Part shown: piece after piece, positions 10,958-18,547 of the stretch
How the letters are laid out: each line of letters begins with the position of its first letter
Position numbering within the stretch: position 1 is the first letter of the stretch
NCBI GenBank assembly: GCA_937873205.1
Contig: CALMVO010000041.1
Span: 1-48,461 of the forward strand
Source of the DNA: an uncultured Acetobacteraceae bacterium
Lineage (GTDB): Bacteria > Pseudomonadota > Alphaproteobacteria > Acetobacterales > Acetobacteraceae
Direction of reading: 5' to 3'
Length of the DNA stretch: 48,461 bases
Notes under the pieces: generated by a model
Told to the model about the DNA's origin: nothing
Database searches by the model: none
The model's input: the letters and a program-made list of their open reading frames with translations, nothing else
Made by a program: the position numbers and the translations under genes

Positions 10958-13756
10958 CTACGCGGGACTCCGCCACAGCCGGTAGGCTGCCTCGCAGACG
11001 CGTGTCCACCCCTCCATGTTGGCCGGGTAGCCGGTGGCTGGCACGAAGCGGTCCTGGGCGAACCAGTCGAGATGGCCGACCAGCAGCCCCGGATGCACCT
11101 GGCGGACGGTGAAGGGCGGATGCCGCTTGTCCGCCCGGCAGACGAACAACAGCACGTTCCGGCCGAAGCCGTTCACCGCCCGTGCCAGGGCCAGCATCTC
11201 GGACTCGTCCTCGACGGTGCCCATGTAGCGGTAGACGAAGACCTTGCCCCCCTCCTTCAGGTCCTCCCGCAGCTTGCGGGCAAGGAAGCTCATGCGCTGG
11301 GACATCATCTTCTGCGCCCGTGCCAGCGGCACCGTCAGGCGGTCGAGATGCGTGTGGGCGCAGTAGAGCGCGTAGCGGGTGTCGGCGGCGTGCCAGTCGT
11401 TCTGGGTGGGAATGTCCACGAGATTCGTAAACTCGGGATCGCCGATGCCCTCGAAGTCGCATTCCAGCAGCCGGATCAGGTTCGGGGGCGCGACCCCGGT
11501 CCAGCGCAGCAGGCTGAGCGGCTCGATCTCGAGCTTGCGCTGCGCGAAGCCGAACTCGCAGCCATAGACGCCGGATCCGTCCGGGCCGCCGCCACCCAGG
11601 CTCTCGAACAGGGCGAACAGCTCCGCCGTCGTGGCGGGCAGATCATCCGATCGGGCCGACCGTGCGGCCGGCTCGTCCGCCTCGAGGCTGTCCGCCTCGC
11701 CGATGCCGAGCAGGATCTCGCGCGCGGCCACGATCCTCTCCGGCAGTCCCGGCGCATCCGGATGGGCCTCGCCGATCCGCTGCAGCCGCCGCAGGTAGTC
11801 GGGATAGTCGCCGCCGAGCTGGGCTAGCCGCGCCCCGGCATCCAGGAGCTCCAGGGTCTCGCCGTCCCGCAGGATCCGATCCGCGACCATCCGGGCGAGC
11901 TCGGGCAGCGGGATCCTCCTGTCCTCGGCCGGGATCCGACCGGTCAGGCGGCAGAGCTCGATCAGGGCCGCCGGCTGCTCCGGCGCCACCTGCATCGCCT
12001 CGATCAGCATGGCCTCGCCGTCGCCGGGGCGTCCGACCGCCGTGCAGGCGGTAGCCAGGCGGATGCGCGCCCAATAGTCGTTCGGGAAGCGCTCGCGGAT
12101 CGCCTGGAAGCGATCGAACGCGTCCTGCTGCCGCCCGGCCAGCTGGGCAAGATCGGCATGGTCGAAGAACAGCAGCGATTCCCCGGGCAGCCTCCGCTGC
12201 CCTTCGAGCAGGATGGCCTCGGCGTCGTCGAAGCGCTGCAGCTGGCGGTGCGTCTCCGCGAGCCGCCGGTAGGGATACCACATGTCCGGGAACCGGGTCC
12301 GGGCGAGGTCGAACCGGCGCAGCGTCTCGTCCCGGTCCTTCGCGTCGGCGGCCAGTTCCGCGTAGTCGATGAACAGGATGGGCTCGTTCGGGAACCGGCC
12401 CTGGCCGTCGACCAGCACCGTCTCCGCCTCGTCGGGCCGGCCGGACGCCCGCAGGATGTCGGCGGTGCGCTTCCACGACCAGGCGGACTCCGGGAAGCGC
12501 TGCCTCACCAGCTCAAAGCGTCGCAGCGCATCGGGCCAGTCCTGCCGCGCGGCCACCAGGTCCGCCTGGTCGATGAACAGCGCCTGCTCCCCGGGGAAGC
12601 GCTGCTGGCCGTCGAGCAGCAGGGCCTCGGCCTCCTCGGTCCGGCCGGTCGCCCGGAAGATGTCGGCGATGCGCTTCCACGACCACCAGAAGTCCGGGAA
12701 CCGGTCCCGCAGCAGCTCGAAGCATCGCAGTGCGCCCGGCCAGTCCTGGCGTCCGGCCACCAGCTCCGCATGGTCGACGAAAAGCCCCCGCTCCTCGGGG
12801 AAGCGCTGCTGGCCGTCGAGCAGCACCGCCTCCGCCTCGCCGGTCCGGCCGGTCGCCCGCAGAATGTCGGCGATGCGCTTCCACGACCACCAGAAGTTCG
12901 GAAACCGCTCCCGGGTCCGCTCGAAGCGGGCGAGCACCTCGGCCTGGTCGTGCGTGTCGGCGGCGAGCTCGGCCTGATCCGTGAACAGGATCGGCTCGTG
13001 CGGCAGCCGGCGCTGGCCGTCGAGCAGCATGGCCTCGGCGTCGGCGATCCGGCCGGCCCGTTTCAACATGTCGGCCGACCGCTTGCACGACCACCAGTTG
13101 TCCGGAAATGCTGCCGTCGCGACGTCGAAACGCCGTGCGGCCTCGATCCAGTCCTGGCGCTCCGCCGCCAACTCGGCGCAGTCGATCAGGAGGCTGAGAT
13201 CGGGCGGCGTCCGCTCGCTGGCCTGCAGCAGCACCCGCTCCGCATCGTGGATCCGGTTCGTCCGCTTCAACGCCGCCGCCAGGCGCAGGGAGGCGGGTCG
13301 ATGCGACGGGAAGCGCTCGCACAGCAGCCGCGTGCGCCGCATCGCCTGCGTCCAGTCCTGGCGGGCCTCCGCCAGGGCGGCATACGCGTCCAGGATGTCC
13401 AGGTCGTCGGGGAAGCGGGCCATCCCCTCGGCCAGGATCATCTCCGCCTCCCGATCACGATCGACCGTGCGGCACAGCGTGCCGGCGCGCCGATAGGCGG
13501 CCCGCGTCTCCGGGGCGTGATCGATCACCTCCTGCAGAAGCTCGAGGGCGCCGTTCCAGTCGCCGGCCGCCTCGGCCAGGGAGGCCTGGTCGAGGCGGAT
13601 CTGCACGTCGTCGGGAAACGTCCGCCGCCCGTCCGCCAGAAGCGCTGCCGCCTCCTCCAGCCGCTCGTCGCCGATCAGCCCCGCTGCCTGCGCGCGCAGC
13701 TCGGCGCTGGTCCGATCATGCGGCACGGCGATCTCGGCATGACGTCCTGGCTGCAT
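10958..13756 (-). CDS. Large TPR-repeat protein with a conserved C-terminal domain of unknown function
   Basis: 932 residues without a signal peptide. Residues about 1-660 are helical tetratricopeptide-like repeats, with five near-identical 68-residue units in the middle (see repeat entry). After an acidic linker, the last 230 residues (YGCEFGFAQRKLEIEPLSLL, then GKVFVYRYMGT, LLVGHLDWFAQD and VCEAAYRLWR) resemble a domain seen in acetobacterial and rhizobial proteins encoded near glycosyltransferases; a distant link to papain-like DUF1796 proteins is possible but not shown. The ATG at 13756 has an ideal AGGAGGT 9 nt upstream. A decayed paralogue lies at 17397-17979, and in each case SGNH hydrolase sequence sits directly upstream, so the two probably formed an operon. 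Confidence 0.75.
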   Translation of the reverse strand: MQPGRHAEIAVPHDRTSAELRAQAAGLIGDERLEEAAALLADGRRTFPDDVQIRLDQASLAEAAGDWNGALELLQEVIDHAPETRAAYRRAGTLCRTVDRDREAEMILAEGMARFPDDLDILDAYAALAEARQDWTQAMRRTRLLCERFPSHRPASLRLAAALKRTNRIHDAERVLLQASERTPPDLSLLIDCAELAAERQDWIEAARRFDVATAAFPDNWWSCKRSADMLKRAGRIADAEAMLLDGQRRLPHEPILFTDQAELAADTHDQAEVLARFERTRERFPNFWWSWKRIADILRATGRTGEAEAVLLDGQQRFPEERGLFVDHAELVAGRQDWPGALRCFELLRDRFPDFWWSWKRIADIFRATGRTEEAEALLLDGQQRFPGEQALFIDQADLVAARQDWPDALRRFELVRQRFPESAWSWKRTADILRASGRPDEAETVLVDGQGRFPNEPILFIDYAELAADAKDRDETLRRFDLARTRFPDMWYPYRRLAETHRQLQRFDDAEAILLEGQRRLPGESLLFFDHADLAQLAGRQQDAFDRFQAIRERFPNDYWARIRLATACTAVGRPGDGEAMLIEAMQVAPEQPAALIELCRLTGRIPAEDRRIPLPELARMVADRILRDGETLELLDAGARLAQLGGDYPDYLRRLQRIGEAHPDAPGLPERIVAAREILLGIGEADSLEADEPAARSARSDDLPATTAELFALFESLGGGGPDGSGVYGCEFGFAQRKLEIEPLSLLRWTGVAPPNLIRLLECDFEGIGDPEFTNLVDIPTQNDWHAADTRYALYCAHTHLDRLTVPLARAQKMMSQRMSFLARKLREDLKEGGKVFVYRYMGTVEDESEMLALARAVNGFGRNVLLFVCRADKRHPPFTVRQVHPGLLVGHLDWFAQDRFVPATGYPANMEGWTRVCEAAYRLWRSPA
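12053..13072 (-). repeat. Five tandem 204-bp (68-residue) repeats in the TPR gene
   Basis: Each unit has the frame D(I/M)(L/F)R..GR..EAE..LLDGQ.RFP, then a ..FIDHAEL..RQDW segment and a RFP..WWSWKRIA ending, which is two TPR-like hairpin pairs. Adjacent units share long exact DNA stretches, for example gatgtcggcgatgcgcttcc near 12660 and again 204 bp later near 12864. Such units can expand or contract by recombination without changing frame. Confidence 0.85.
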
Positions 13757-13830
13757 CGGACCTTACCTCCTGGCGAGACGAACCTGCATGCATCGTAAGA
13801 CCAGCCCTGCGCGCCATCCGCCGGGTTCGA

Positions 13831-14367
13831 TCAGCCCCGACTCGTAACCGTCGCGATGGCTTGCCGCAACAGATCGGCCAGCACCGCGTAGCCCGCGGCG
13901 CTCGGATGGACGCCGTCGGCGTTGTAGAGGCCGGACGCGCGCGCGTCCGGGTCCGCCATGCCCGACGCGTTCGCGTAGTCGATCACCAGGTCGGCACCGG
14001 CGGCGTTGCGCAGCTCTAGAGGATGATCCGATCGCTTAGGCTCACGGATCATCCTCTAGCTTCTTGTTCTGACGAGCATCTTTATCCGATCGAACGAGTC
14101 CGTTCGATCGGATGATGCTCTAGGACGTTGTACTCGGCCAGTGCCGCCTGGGCGGAGGGGCTCCAGTCGGGCCGTCCGAGCTCGGTCGAGACGATCACTT
14201 GCCAGCCCTGGGCGTGCGCCAGGGCGACGTAGCGCCGGAGGCTGTCCGCCGCCTCGCCGGCAGTCCGTCCCGCCGCGATATCGTTGTCGCCGCCGTGGAA
14301 CAGGACGATGTTGAACGGCGCCGCCGGGTCGTGGTGCGGCGCCACCCGGTCGGGGAAGTCCGCGAGC
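13831..14367 (-). pseudogene. SGNH/GDSL hydrolase, truncated and interrupted copy
   Basis: Compared with the intact copy at 16606-17196 this gene lacks its first about 53 codons, including the nucleophile motif DGDS, because homology ends at 14367. It is also split by a 104-bp palindromic insertion at 14020-14123. The middle part (PFNIVLFHGGDNDIAAGR) and the C-terminal DGVHPSAAGYAVL segment remain in frame on either side of the insertion. Read through the insertion, the first part ends in YNVLEHHPIERTRSIG. It cannot encode an active enzyme. Confidence 0.9.
14020..14123. mobile_element. 104-bp double-palindrome element inserted in the SGNH pseudogene
   Basis: The element is absent from the otherwise matching copy at 16788-16794 and is flanked by the direct repeat gctctag (14013-14019 and 14117-14123). 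It holds two hairpins: arms ctagaggatgatccg/cggatcatcctctag (14016-14030 and 14045-14059), and gagcatc plus atccgatcgaacg pairing with cgttcgatcggat plus gatgctc (14074-14120, one 3-nt bulge). It has no coding capacity. The CTAG borders and hairpins recall non-autonomous interspersed palindromic repeats known in alphaproteobacteria, moved by an enzyme supplied elsewhere. Confidence 0.82.
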
Positions 14368-14518
14368 TCCGGATGGTCCGACGAGTTCGCGCGATCCGTC
14401 CTCGGCCAAATGCGATAGCCCTGTGCGCCCCGGGCTGCCGGCTTGACCGGTCGGGGCCCGGCCTTCAGAGTCGTGATCTAGCCATATGTGCTGCATCGAC
14501 GGCGCGGGAAGGGCATCG

Positions 14519-16273
14519 ATGACGGACATCGCGTTCTGCATATTCGGACAGTTGCGGGACGACGATCACGTACTTCCGCTTACAGCGAAGCTGGCTCTCG
14601 AGCTGGGCGCCACCGTGTTCGTCAGCACTTGGCGACGCCGCGGCGCCAAGGTCGGCGGTATCATCCAAATGCCACAGGCCGCCCACCTGTTCGGCTATGA
14701 GCCGAGCCGCCTGTTGCCGGGGGCGCTATGCGCCGGACCTAACTTCTTCCGGGCCCTGCCCGGATTCGACATGGCGCTGATGGGCCGGCAGCCCGATGTC
14801 GAGGCGGCGCAGCTGATGTCCCATTTCCCCGAGGCGGTCATCGACATCGAGGGCGACGAGCTCTGCCTCGACTTCCGGGAGCCAGCTGTCGCCGATACCA
14901 ACAGCTTGCGCATGCTCTACAAGGCCTGGCGCTGCAACGAGCTGAAGCGGTCGGCCGAGAAGCGCCGTGAACGCCCGTTCGATGTCGTGGTCCGGTTCCG
15001 TGCCGATCTGGTGCCGTCGATCGAGAACCTCGAGCATCTTATCGCGACCCTGCGTGATAACGAGGTCTGCATCCCCGGCGCCGGCCTGGACTACGTCAAC
15101 GATACGCTTGCGATGTCGTCATCGGGCGCTGCCGACTCGCTGGCCGCCGCATTCGGCACAGCGCTGCTGTCGCCGGGGCGTCCGTGGGAGATGATCCATC
15201 ACGCGCTCGCTCGGCACATCCGCGAGACCGGGCTCGTGGCCCGCAACATAAGCTTCCTACCGATCCTCACCACGCCGGAGCGACAGATGCAAAATCTGCG
15301 TCTGCTGCTGGAAGCGATCCGTACCGGCGCGATCGATCCGGATTTTTTCCCCAACCCCGCCACTTGGCCTTCCACCGCGTCTCTGCTCGAGGCGCAGGTC
15401 CGACTTGATGAGGCGGGGGCGGAGGGGGCGCTCGGCATCGTGAACACGCTCGATCTGCCGGCGCTCGATCTCGACCAGCTCCGCTGCGTCGGCAACCTGC
15501 TCGAAAGCTGCTTCCGGGCGAACGGCGCCGCCGGCTCGCTCTGTACCGCGCGCCTGCTGGGGGTCGTTATCGCCGTACTGCTCGATCCGGCCGGTCAGGA
15601 TGACTACCTGCGCAATCGCATGCCGGTGGATCAGGTGGCGGATGCGCTGATCGACATATCCGACAAGCGTCCTCTCGATGCGCTGCTGCACGAGCGTGTC
15701 CTCGAGCCGGGCGAGCTCGATCCAGCGCTGTCCCCGCTGCACGCGGAGGTGCTCGGCCGCGCTGGGTCGGAGCAGGTTCGGGCTATCCTCGACGGTATCG
15801 GCGTGGTGCTGGCGCAGTCGTTCCAGGTGCAGAGCGTGCGCTTCAATAAGGCGCTACACCAGCGCGGCGACTTTCCGGCGGCGATCGCCATTGCCGAGGG
15901 GATGACGGAGCGGTTTCCCGACGATTCGCAGGGCCACGACCTCCTTGGTCACGCTCGCGAGCGCAACGGGGATCATCGAGGTGCCTACATAGCGGCGCAG
16001 TCGGCGCTCTGCCTCGACCCGCAGAATCCCGGACTAATGACCCGTCTCGGTATGCTGTCGCTCGGGGTGGACCGGCTCGATGAGGCCCATGATCTGTTCG
16101 ATGCGGCGCGTTCGGTCTGGGTTGACGACCGTCCCTGGGCCGGTCTGGTGACGACTGCCATCGCCCGGGGCCGTTCCGGAGAGGCCGCGGCCCTGGTCAA
16201 GGAAGGTTTGGCGAGGTTCCCCAACAGCACCTGGCTAGGCGACCTGTCGCAGCGGGTCCAAGCGTTGGCCTGA
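14519..16273 (+). CDS. Putative glycosyltransferase-like protein with C-terminal TPRs
   Basis: 584 residues from the ATG at 14519, which has GGAAGGG 6 nt upstream (an upstream in-frame ATG at 14486 lacks this). The N-terminal part begins TDIAFCIFGQLRDDD, then VFVSTW and later FDVVVRFRADLV. The pattern F.GQLR, STW and RxRxD occurs in a poorly studied group of polysaccharide-locus proteins and suggests a sugar-transfer or sugar-binding fold; catalytic residues cannot be assigned. Residues about 440-580 are TPR-like (FNKALHQRGDFPAAIAIAEG, AYIAAQSALCLDPQNPGLM, RLDEAHDLFDAARS). Codon use is slightly less GC-extreme than the housekeeping genes. It sits between the two SGNH copies on the opposite strand. 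Confidence 0.6.
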   Translation: MTDIAFCIFGQLRDDDHVLPLTAKLALELGATVFVSTWRRRGAKVGGIIQMPQAAHLFGYEPSRLLPGALCAGPNFFRALPGFDMALMGRQPDVEAAQLMSHFPEAVIDIEGDELCLDFREPAVADTNSLRMLYKAWRCNELKRSAEKRRERPFDVVVRFRADLVPSIENLEHLIATLRDNEVCIPGAGLDYVNDTLAMSSSGAADSLAAAFGTALLSPGRPWEMIHHALARHIRETGLVARNISFLPILTTPERQMQNLRLLLEAIRTGAIDPDFFPNPATWPSTASLLEAQVRLDEAGAEGALGIVNTLDLPALDLDQLRCVGNLLESCFRANGAAGSLCTARLLGVVIAVLLDPAGQDDYLRNRMPVDQVADALIDISDKRPLDALLHERVLEPGELDPALSPLHAEVLGRAGSEQVRAILDGIGVVLAQSFQVQSVRFNKALHQRGDFPAAIAIAEGMTERFPDDSQGHDLLGHARERNGDHRGAYIAAQSALCLDPQNPGLMTRLGMLSLGVDRLDEAHDLFDAARSVWVDDRPWAGLVTTAIARGRSGEAAALVKEGLARFPNSTWLGDLSQRVQALA

Positions 16274-16288
16274 TCGGCAATCCATCGG

Positions 16289-16531
16289 ATGAACGCATCA
16301 TCCATAAAGAAGGCGGGCGGCTGGCTGCGCTCGTGTGCGAAGGCGAACCAGATCGAACCCGCCTCCCGTGATTCCCTGCTCAGCCTGTCGCAGCGGCTGC
16401 CGCCATCGAACCTGGCGGCCGAGCAGGCGCTGCTGGGCGCATTGCTCGCCAACAACAAGGCCTACGAGCGGGTGGCCGAGTTCCTGGCGCCCGAGCATTT
16501 CGCCGATCCGGTGCACGGCCGCATCCTGGCT
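16289..16531 (+). pseudogene. dnaB: 5' fragment of replicative helicase dnaB
   Basis: The frame reads SLSQRLPPSNLAAEQALLGA and LLANNKAYERVAEFLAPEHF and then ADPVHGRI, which is the conserved N-terminal domain of DnaB. The coding match stops at about 16528, where the sequence switches to the duplicated SGNH-flanking segment, so only about 80 of some 480 codons are present and the helicase domain is missing. The frame then continues as meaningless sequence to 16666. It is probably a copy of the chromosomal dnaB start carried along by a rearrangement. Confidence 0.85.
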
Positions 16532-16532
16532 G

Positions 16533-17038
16533 TATCGAGACCTTACCTCCTGGCGAACGAACCTGCACCGTACGGCCAGCCCCGCGCGCCATCCGCCGGG
16601 TTCGATCAGCCCCGACTCGTAACCGTCGCGATGGCTTGCCGCAACAGATCGGCCAGCACCGCGTAGCCCGCGGCGCTCGGATGGACGCCGTCGGCGTTGT
16701 AGAGGCCGGACGCGCGCGCGTCCGGGTCCGCCATGCCCGACGCGTTCGCGTAGTCGATCACCAGGTCGGCACCGGCGGCATTGCGTAGCTCTAGGACGTT
16801 GTACTCGGCCAGTGCCGCCTGGGCGGAGGGGCCCCAGTCGGGCCGTCCGAGCTCGGTCGAGACGATCACTTGCCAGCCCTGGGCGTGCGCCAGGGCGACG
16901 TAGCGCCGGAGGCTGTCCGCCGCCTCGCCGGCAGTCCGTCCCGCCGCGATATCGTTGTCGCCGCCGTGGAACAGGACGATGTTGAACGGCGCCGCCGGGT
17001 CGTGGTGCGGCGCCACGCGGTCGGGGAAGTCCGCGAGC
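16533..17038. repeat. Segmental duplication, copy B
   Basis: It matches 13757-14367 without the 104-bp insertion. At its left edge the matching begins within the shared string tcctggctg, which is also the end of the dnaB fragment, so the junction carries a short microhomology. Beyond 17038 the intact SGNH gene continues with sequence missing from copy A. Confidence 0.88.
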
Positions 17039-17196
17039 GACGCGGAGACCGGCTTGCCGGACTCCGCCGCCATGACGATGCGGACCGGCACGTCCATCAG
17101 CCGCGCCAGCCGTGCCGCCGGGGTCTGCGCCTCCACGACGCCGTAGCCCCGCGACACGCTGTCGCCGTCGAACACCAGCACGCCCGGCGGCGTCAC
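16606..17196 (-). CDS. SGNH/GDSL-type hydrolase (intact copy)
   Basis: 196 residues with all SGNH blocks: FDGDSVSRGYG (nucleophile Ser13), a Gly in ESGKPV (block II), FHGGDND (Asn of block III) and DGVHPSAAG (catalytic Asp169 and His172). The family covers esterases, lipases and carbohydrate O-acetylhydrolases; substrate cannot be read from the sequence. No signal peptide is evident, which suggests a cytoplasmic site. It is the only complete one of three copies in the region. Its C-terminal end faces the dnaB fragment, so the TPR gene that follows the other copies is missing here. Confidence 0.88.
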   Translation of the reverse strand: MTPPGVLVFDGDSVSRGYGVVEAQTPAARLARLMDVPVRIVMAAESGKPVSASLADFPDRVAPHHDPAAPFNIVLFHGGDNDIAAGRTAGEAADSLRRYVALAHAQGWQVIVSTELGRPDWGPSAQAALAEYNVLELRNAAGADLVIDYANASGMADPDARASGLYNADGVHPSAAGYAVLADLLRQAIATVTSRG

Positions 17197-17254
17197 GGCG
17201 CTAACGGTCTGTCGTCCGGTATAAGCCGGCAGCTCTCGGCGTGATCGAAAGGGC

Positions 17255-17422
17255 TCACCCTGTCGTCGATGATCTCAGCCCTCCTGACATTACCCAGACC
17301 CGGAGCTGATCCAGCTTGGCCTTCAGCGCGATCATGTTGCTTACGTTCCCGATCTGATCCACCTCGCGTGACCGCGGCTTGACGTCGAGATACTGCTCAA
17401 TGCCGGGGATGATTGTGATCAT
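17255..17422 (-). CDS. Small hypothetical protein or gene remnant
   Basis: A 55-codon frame beginning MITIIPGIEQYLDVKPRSRE and continuing DQIGNVSNMIALKAKLDQLR looks coding by its amino-acid pattern and amphipathic helix. The last codons after VMSGG look random, so it may be the 5' piece of a longer lost gene. GAGGG lies immediately upstream, too close to be an ideal ribosome site. It overlaps the end of the decayed TPR gene. No family was recognised. Confidence 0.35.
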   Translation of the reverse strand: MITIIPGIEQYLDVKPRSREVDQIGNVSNMIALKAKLDQLRVWVMSGGLRSSTTG

Positions 17423-17979
17423 CCCTCGCCGGATCCCAGCCGGACGACGCTGCTTCGTTCGGCTTGTGCCATAGCCGGTAGGCTGCGGCGCACAGGGTCA
17501 ACCACCCATCAACGTTCACCGAAAATCCCAGCTGGTCGGTCGAGAACCAATCGATGTATTCAACCACAAGCCCCCGGCCGCATCGTCGGCCACCATGTCG
17601 ATGCTCGACGGGCACCAGCACATCCCCTTGAGGAGGATCGTCTCCGCCCCGTGCGGGCGACCAGCTCTCCAGTGCAGCGCGCCCACGTGCAGATAGGCGT
17701 CCGGCAGGCTGGGATGCGGTCCATCGCCGTCCGCAGAAGCGCGATGGCGTCGTCTGCGTCGTCCCGGGATTCCGCCAGCGACGCCTGGTCGAGCAGGAGA
17801 TGCATGTCGTCCGGGAACAGGCCTCGGCCATGCGCCAGCACTGCCGCCGCTCCATCCATCCGGCCTTCCCGGATCAGGCCGGCCGCTTGCGCACCCACTT
17901 CCTCGCTGGTCGCTCCATGCGTTTGCACGGCGCCCCGGTCGTGCGCTTGGTCGATCTCGGCTTGATGTCCCGGCTGCAC
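17397..17979 (-). pseudogene. Decayed paralogue of the large TPR protein
   Basis: The N-terminus (GTG start, MQPGHQAEID, then GAQAAGLIREGRMDGAAAVL and LFPDDMHLLLDQASLAE) matches the TPR protein at 13756. The match continues in a second frame (AYLHVGALHW, GAETILLKGM) and finally in a third (GLVVEYIDWFSTDQ, LCAAAYRLWHKP), which corresponds to the last 40 residues of the intact protein. So two frameshifts and a deletion of about 740 codons separate it from its paralogue. The ribosome site of the intact gene is not kept. Confidence 0.85.
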
Positions 17980-18044
17980 GGATAAACCCCGTCTTCACGT
18001 CGCAATCGTTCCACCTTTGCGGACATCGCGATATCGTCAGTGCC

Positions 18045-18085
18045 CGTCTTAGTAACTACCGCAATGGCCCCGCGCAACAGATGCG
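18045..18085 (-). pseudogene. Probable 3' remnant of a third SGNH hydrolase copy
   Basis: On the minus strand this reads LLRGAIAVVTK, against LLRQAIATVTSRG at the end of the intact enzyme, and about 22 of 30 bases match at 18051-18081. It lies about 70 bp upstream of the decayed TPR gene, the same distance that separates the SGNH stop and the TPR start in the copy at 13.8 kb. The match is short, so the call leans on the conserved arrangement. Confidence 0.45.
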
Positions 18086-18090
18086 CGGGT

Positions 18091-18547
18091 GGGCCGTCGG
18101 GACGGTGTTCGGGGCTGCGGTGTCGGATAGTCCGCGACCGGCAGATCCGACGGGCGAGCGATGCCGCGTCGTCGATCGGGTGTTCTCTCCGCCGCCGGGG
18201 CGCGGGAAGGGGGTGCAAGCCGCTGCCGCACTCCTGCCGGCTCCGGCCAACGGGCCTCACCGCGCCCGTGAACGAGATCGAAAGAAAGCCATACGTCGGC
18301 GCCGCTGCTGCCGGTCGTCCGGTTTCCCATGATCCCTGATCGAGATGCATTGATGCCGGCATCCCGACTGCGTATGGCAGCGGCGACCGTTCGGAACGCC
18401 CATGACCGCTCCCGCCGTCCACCCCGCGCTGTCCGACCGGATGGCACAAACCGCCTCCACCGGCAGCCCGTCCGCCGCCGGCGCCGTGCGACCAAGGGGG
18501 CGCCCCATCGCCGACAGGGCGGCCGACGACGGGGTCCGGACCGGGCC
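18091..18547. other. Gene-free stretch
   Basis: About 450 bp of GC-rich sequence with short overlapping open frames on both strands but no recognisable protein, RNA or repeat. It may hold further eroded SGNH sequence next to 18085 and the promoter of the DUF1176 gene, but no convincing -35/-10 pair is visible. Confidence 0.4.

Larger units (their letters stand above)
13757..14367. repeat. Segmental duplication, copy A
   Basis: This stretch, from just upstream of the TPR gene start into the SGNH hydrolase sequence, matches 16533-17038 nearly base for base once the 104-bp insertion at 14020-14123 is removed (507 versus 506 bp). Only scattered substitutions are visible. Homology stops after gtccgcgag at 14367. 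Confidence 0.88.

Noticed and set aside
12053-13072. 204-bp repeats considered as an array of non-coding repeats
   Set aside because: They encode regular TPR-like units in one intact frame of a 932-codon gene with a strong ribosome site.
16289-16666. Open frame of 125 codons considered as a functional small DnaB-like protein
   Set aside because: Only the first part of the DnaB N-terminal domain is present and the rest is the reverse strand of the SGNH-flanking repeat.
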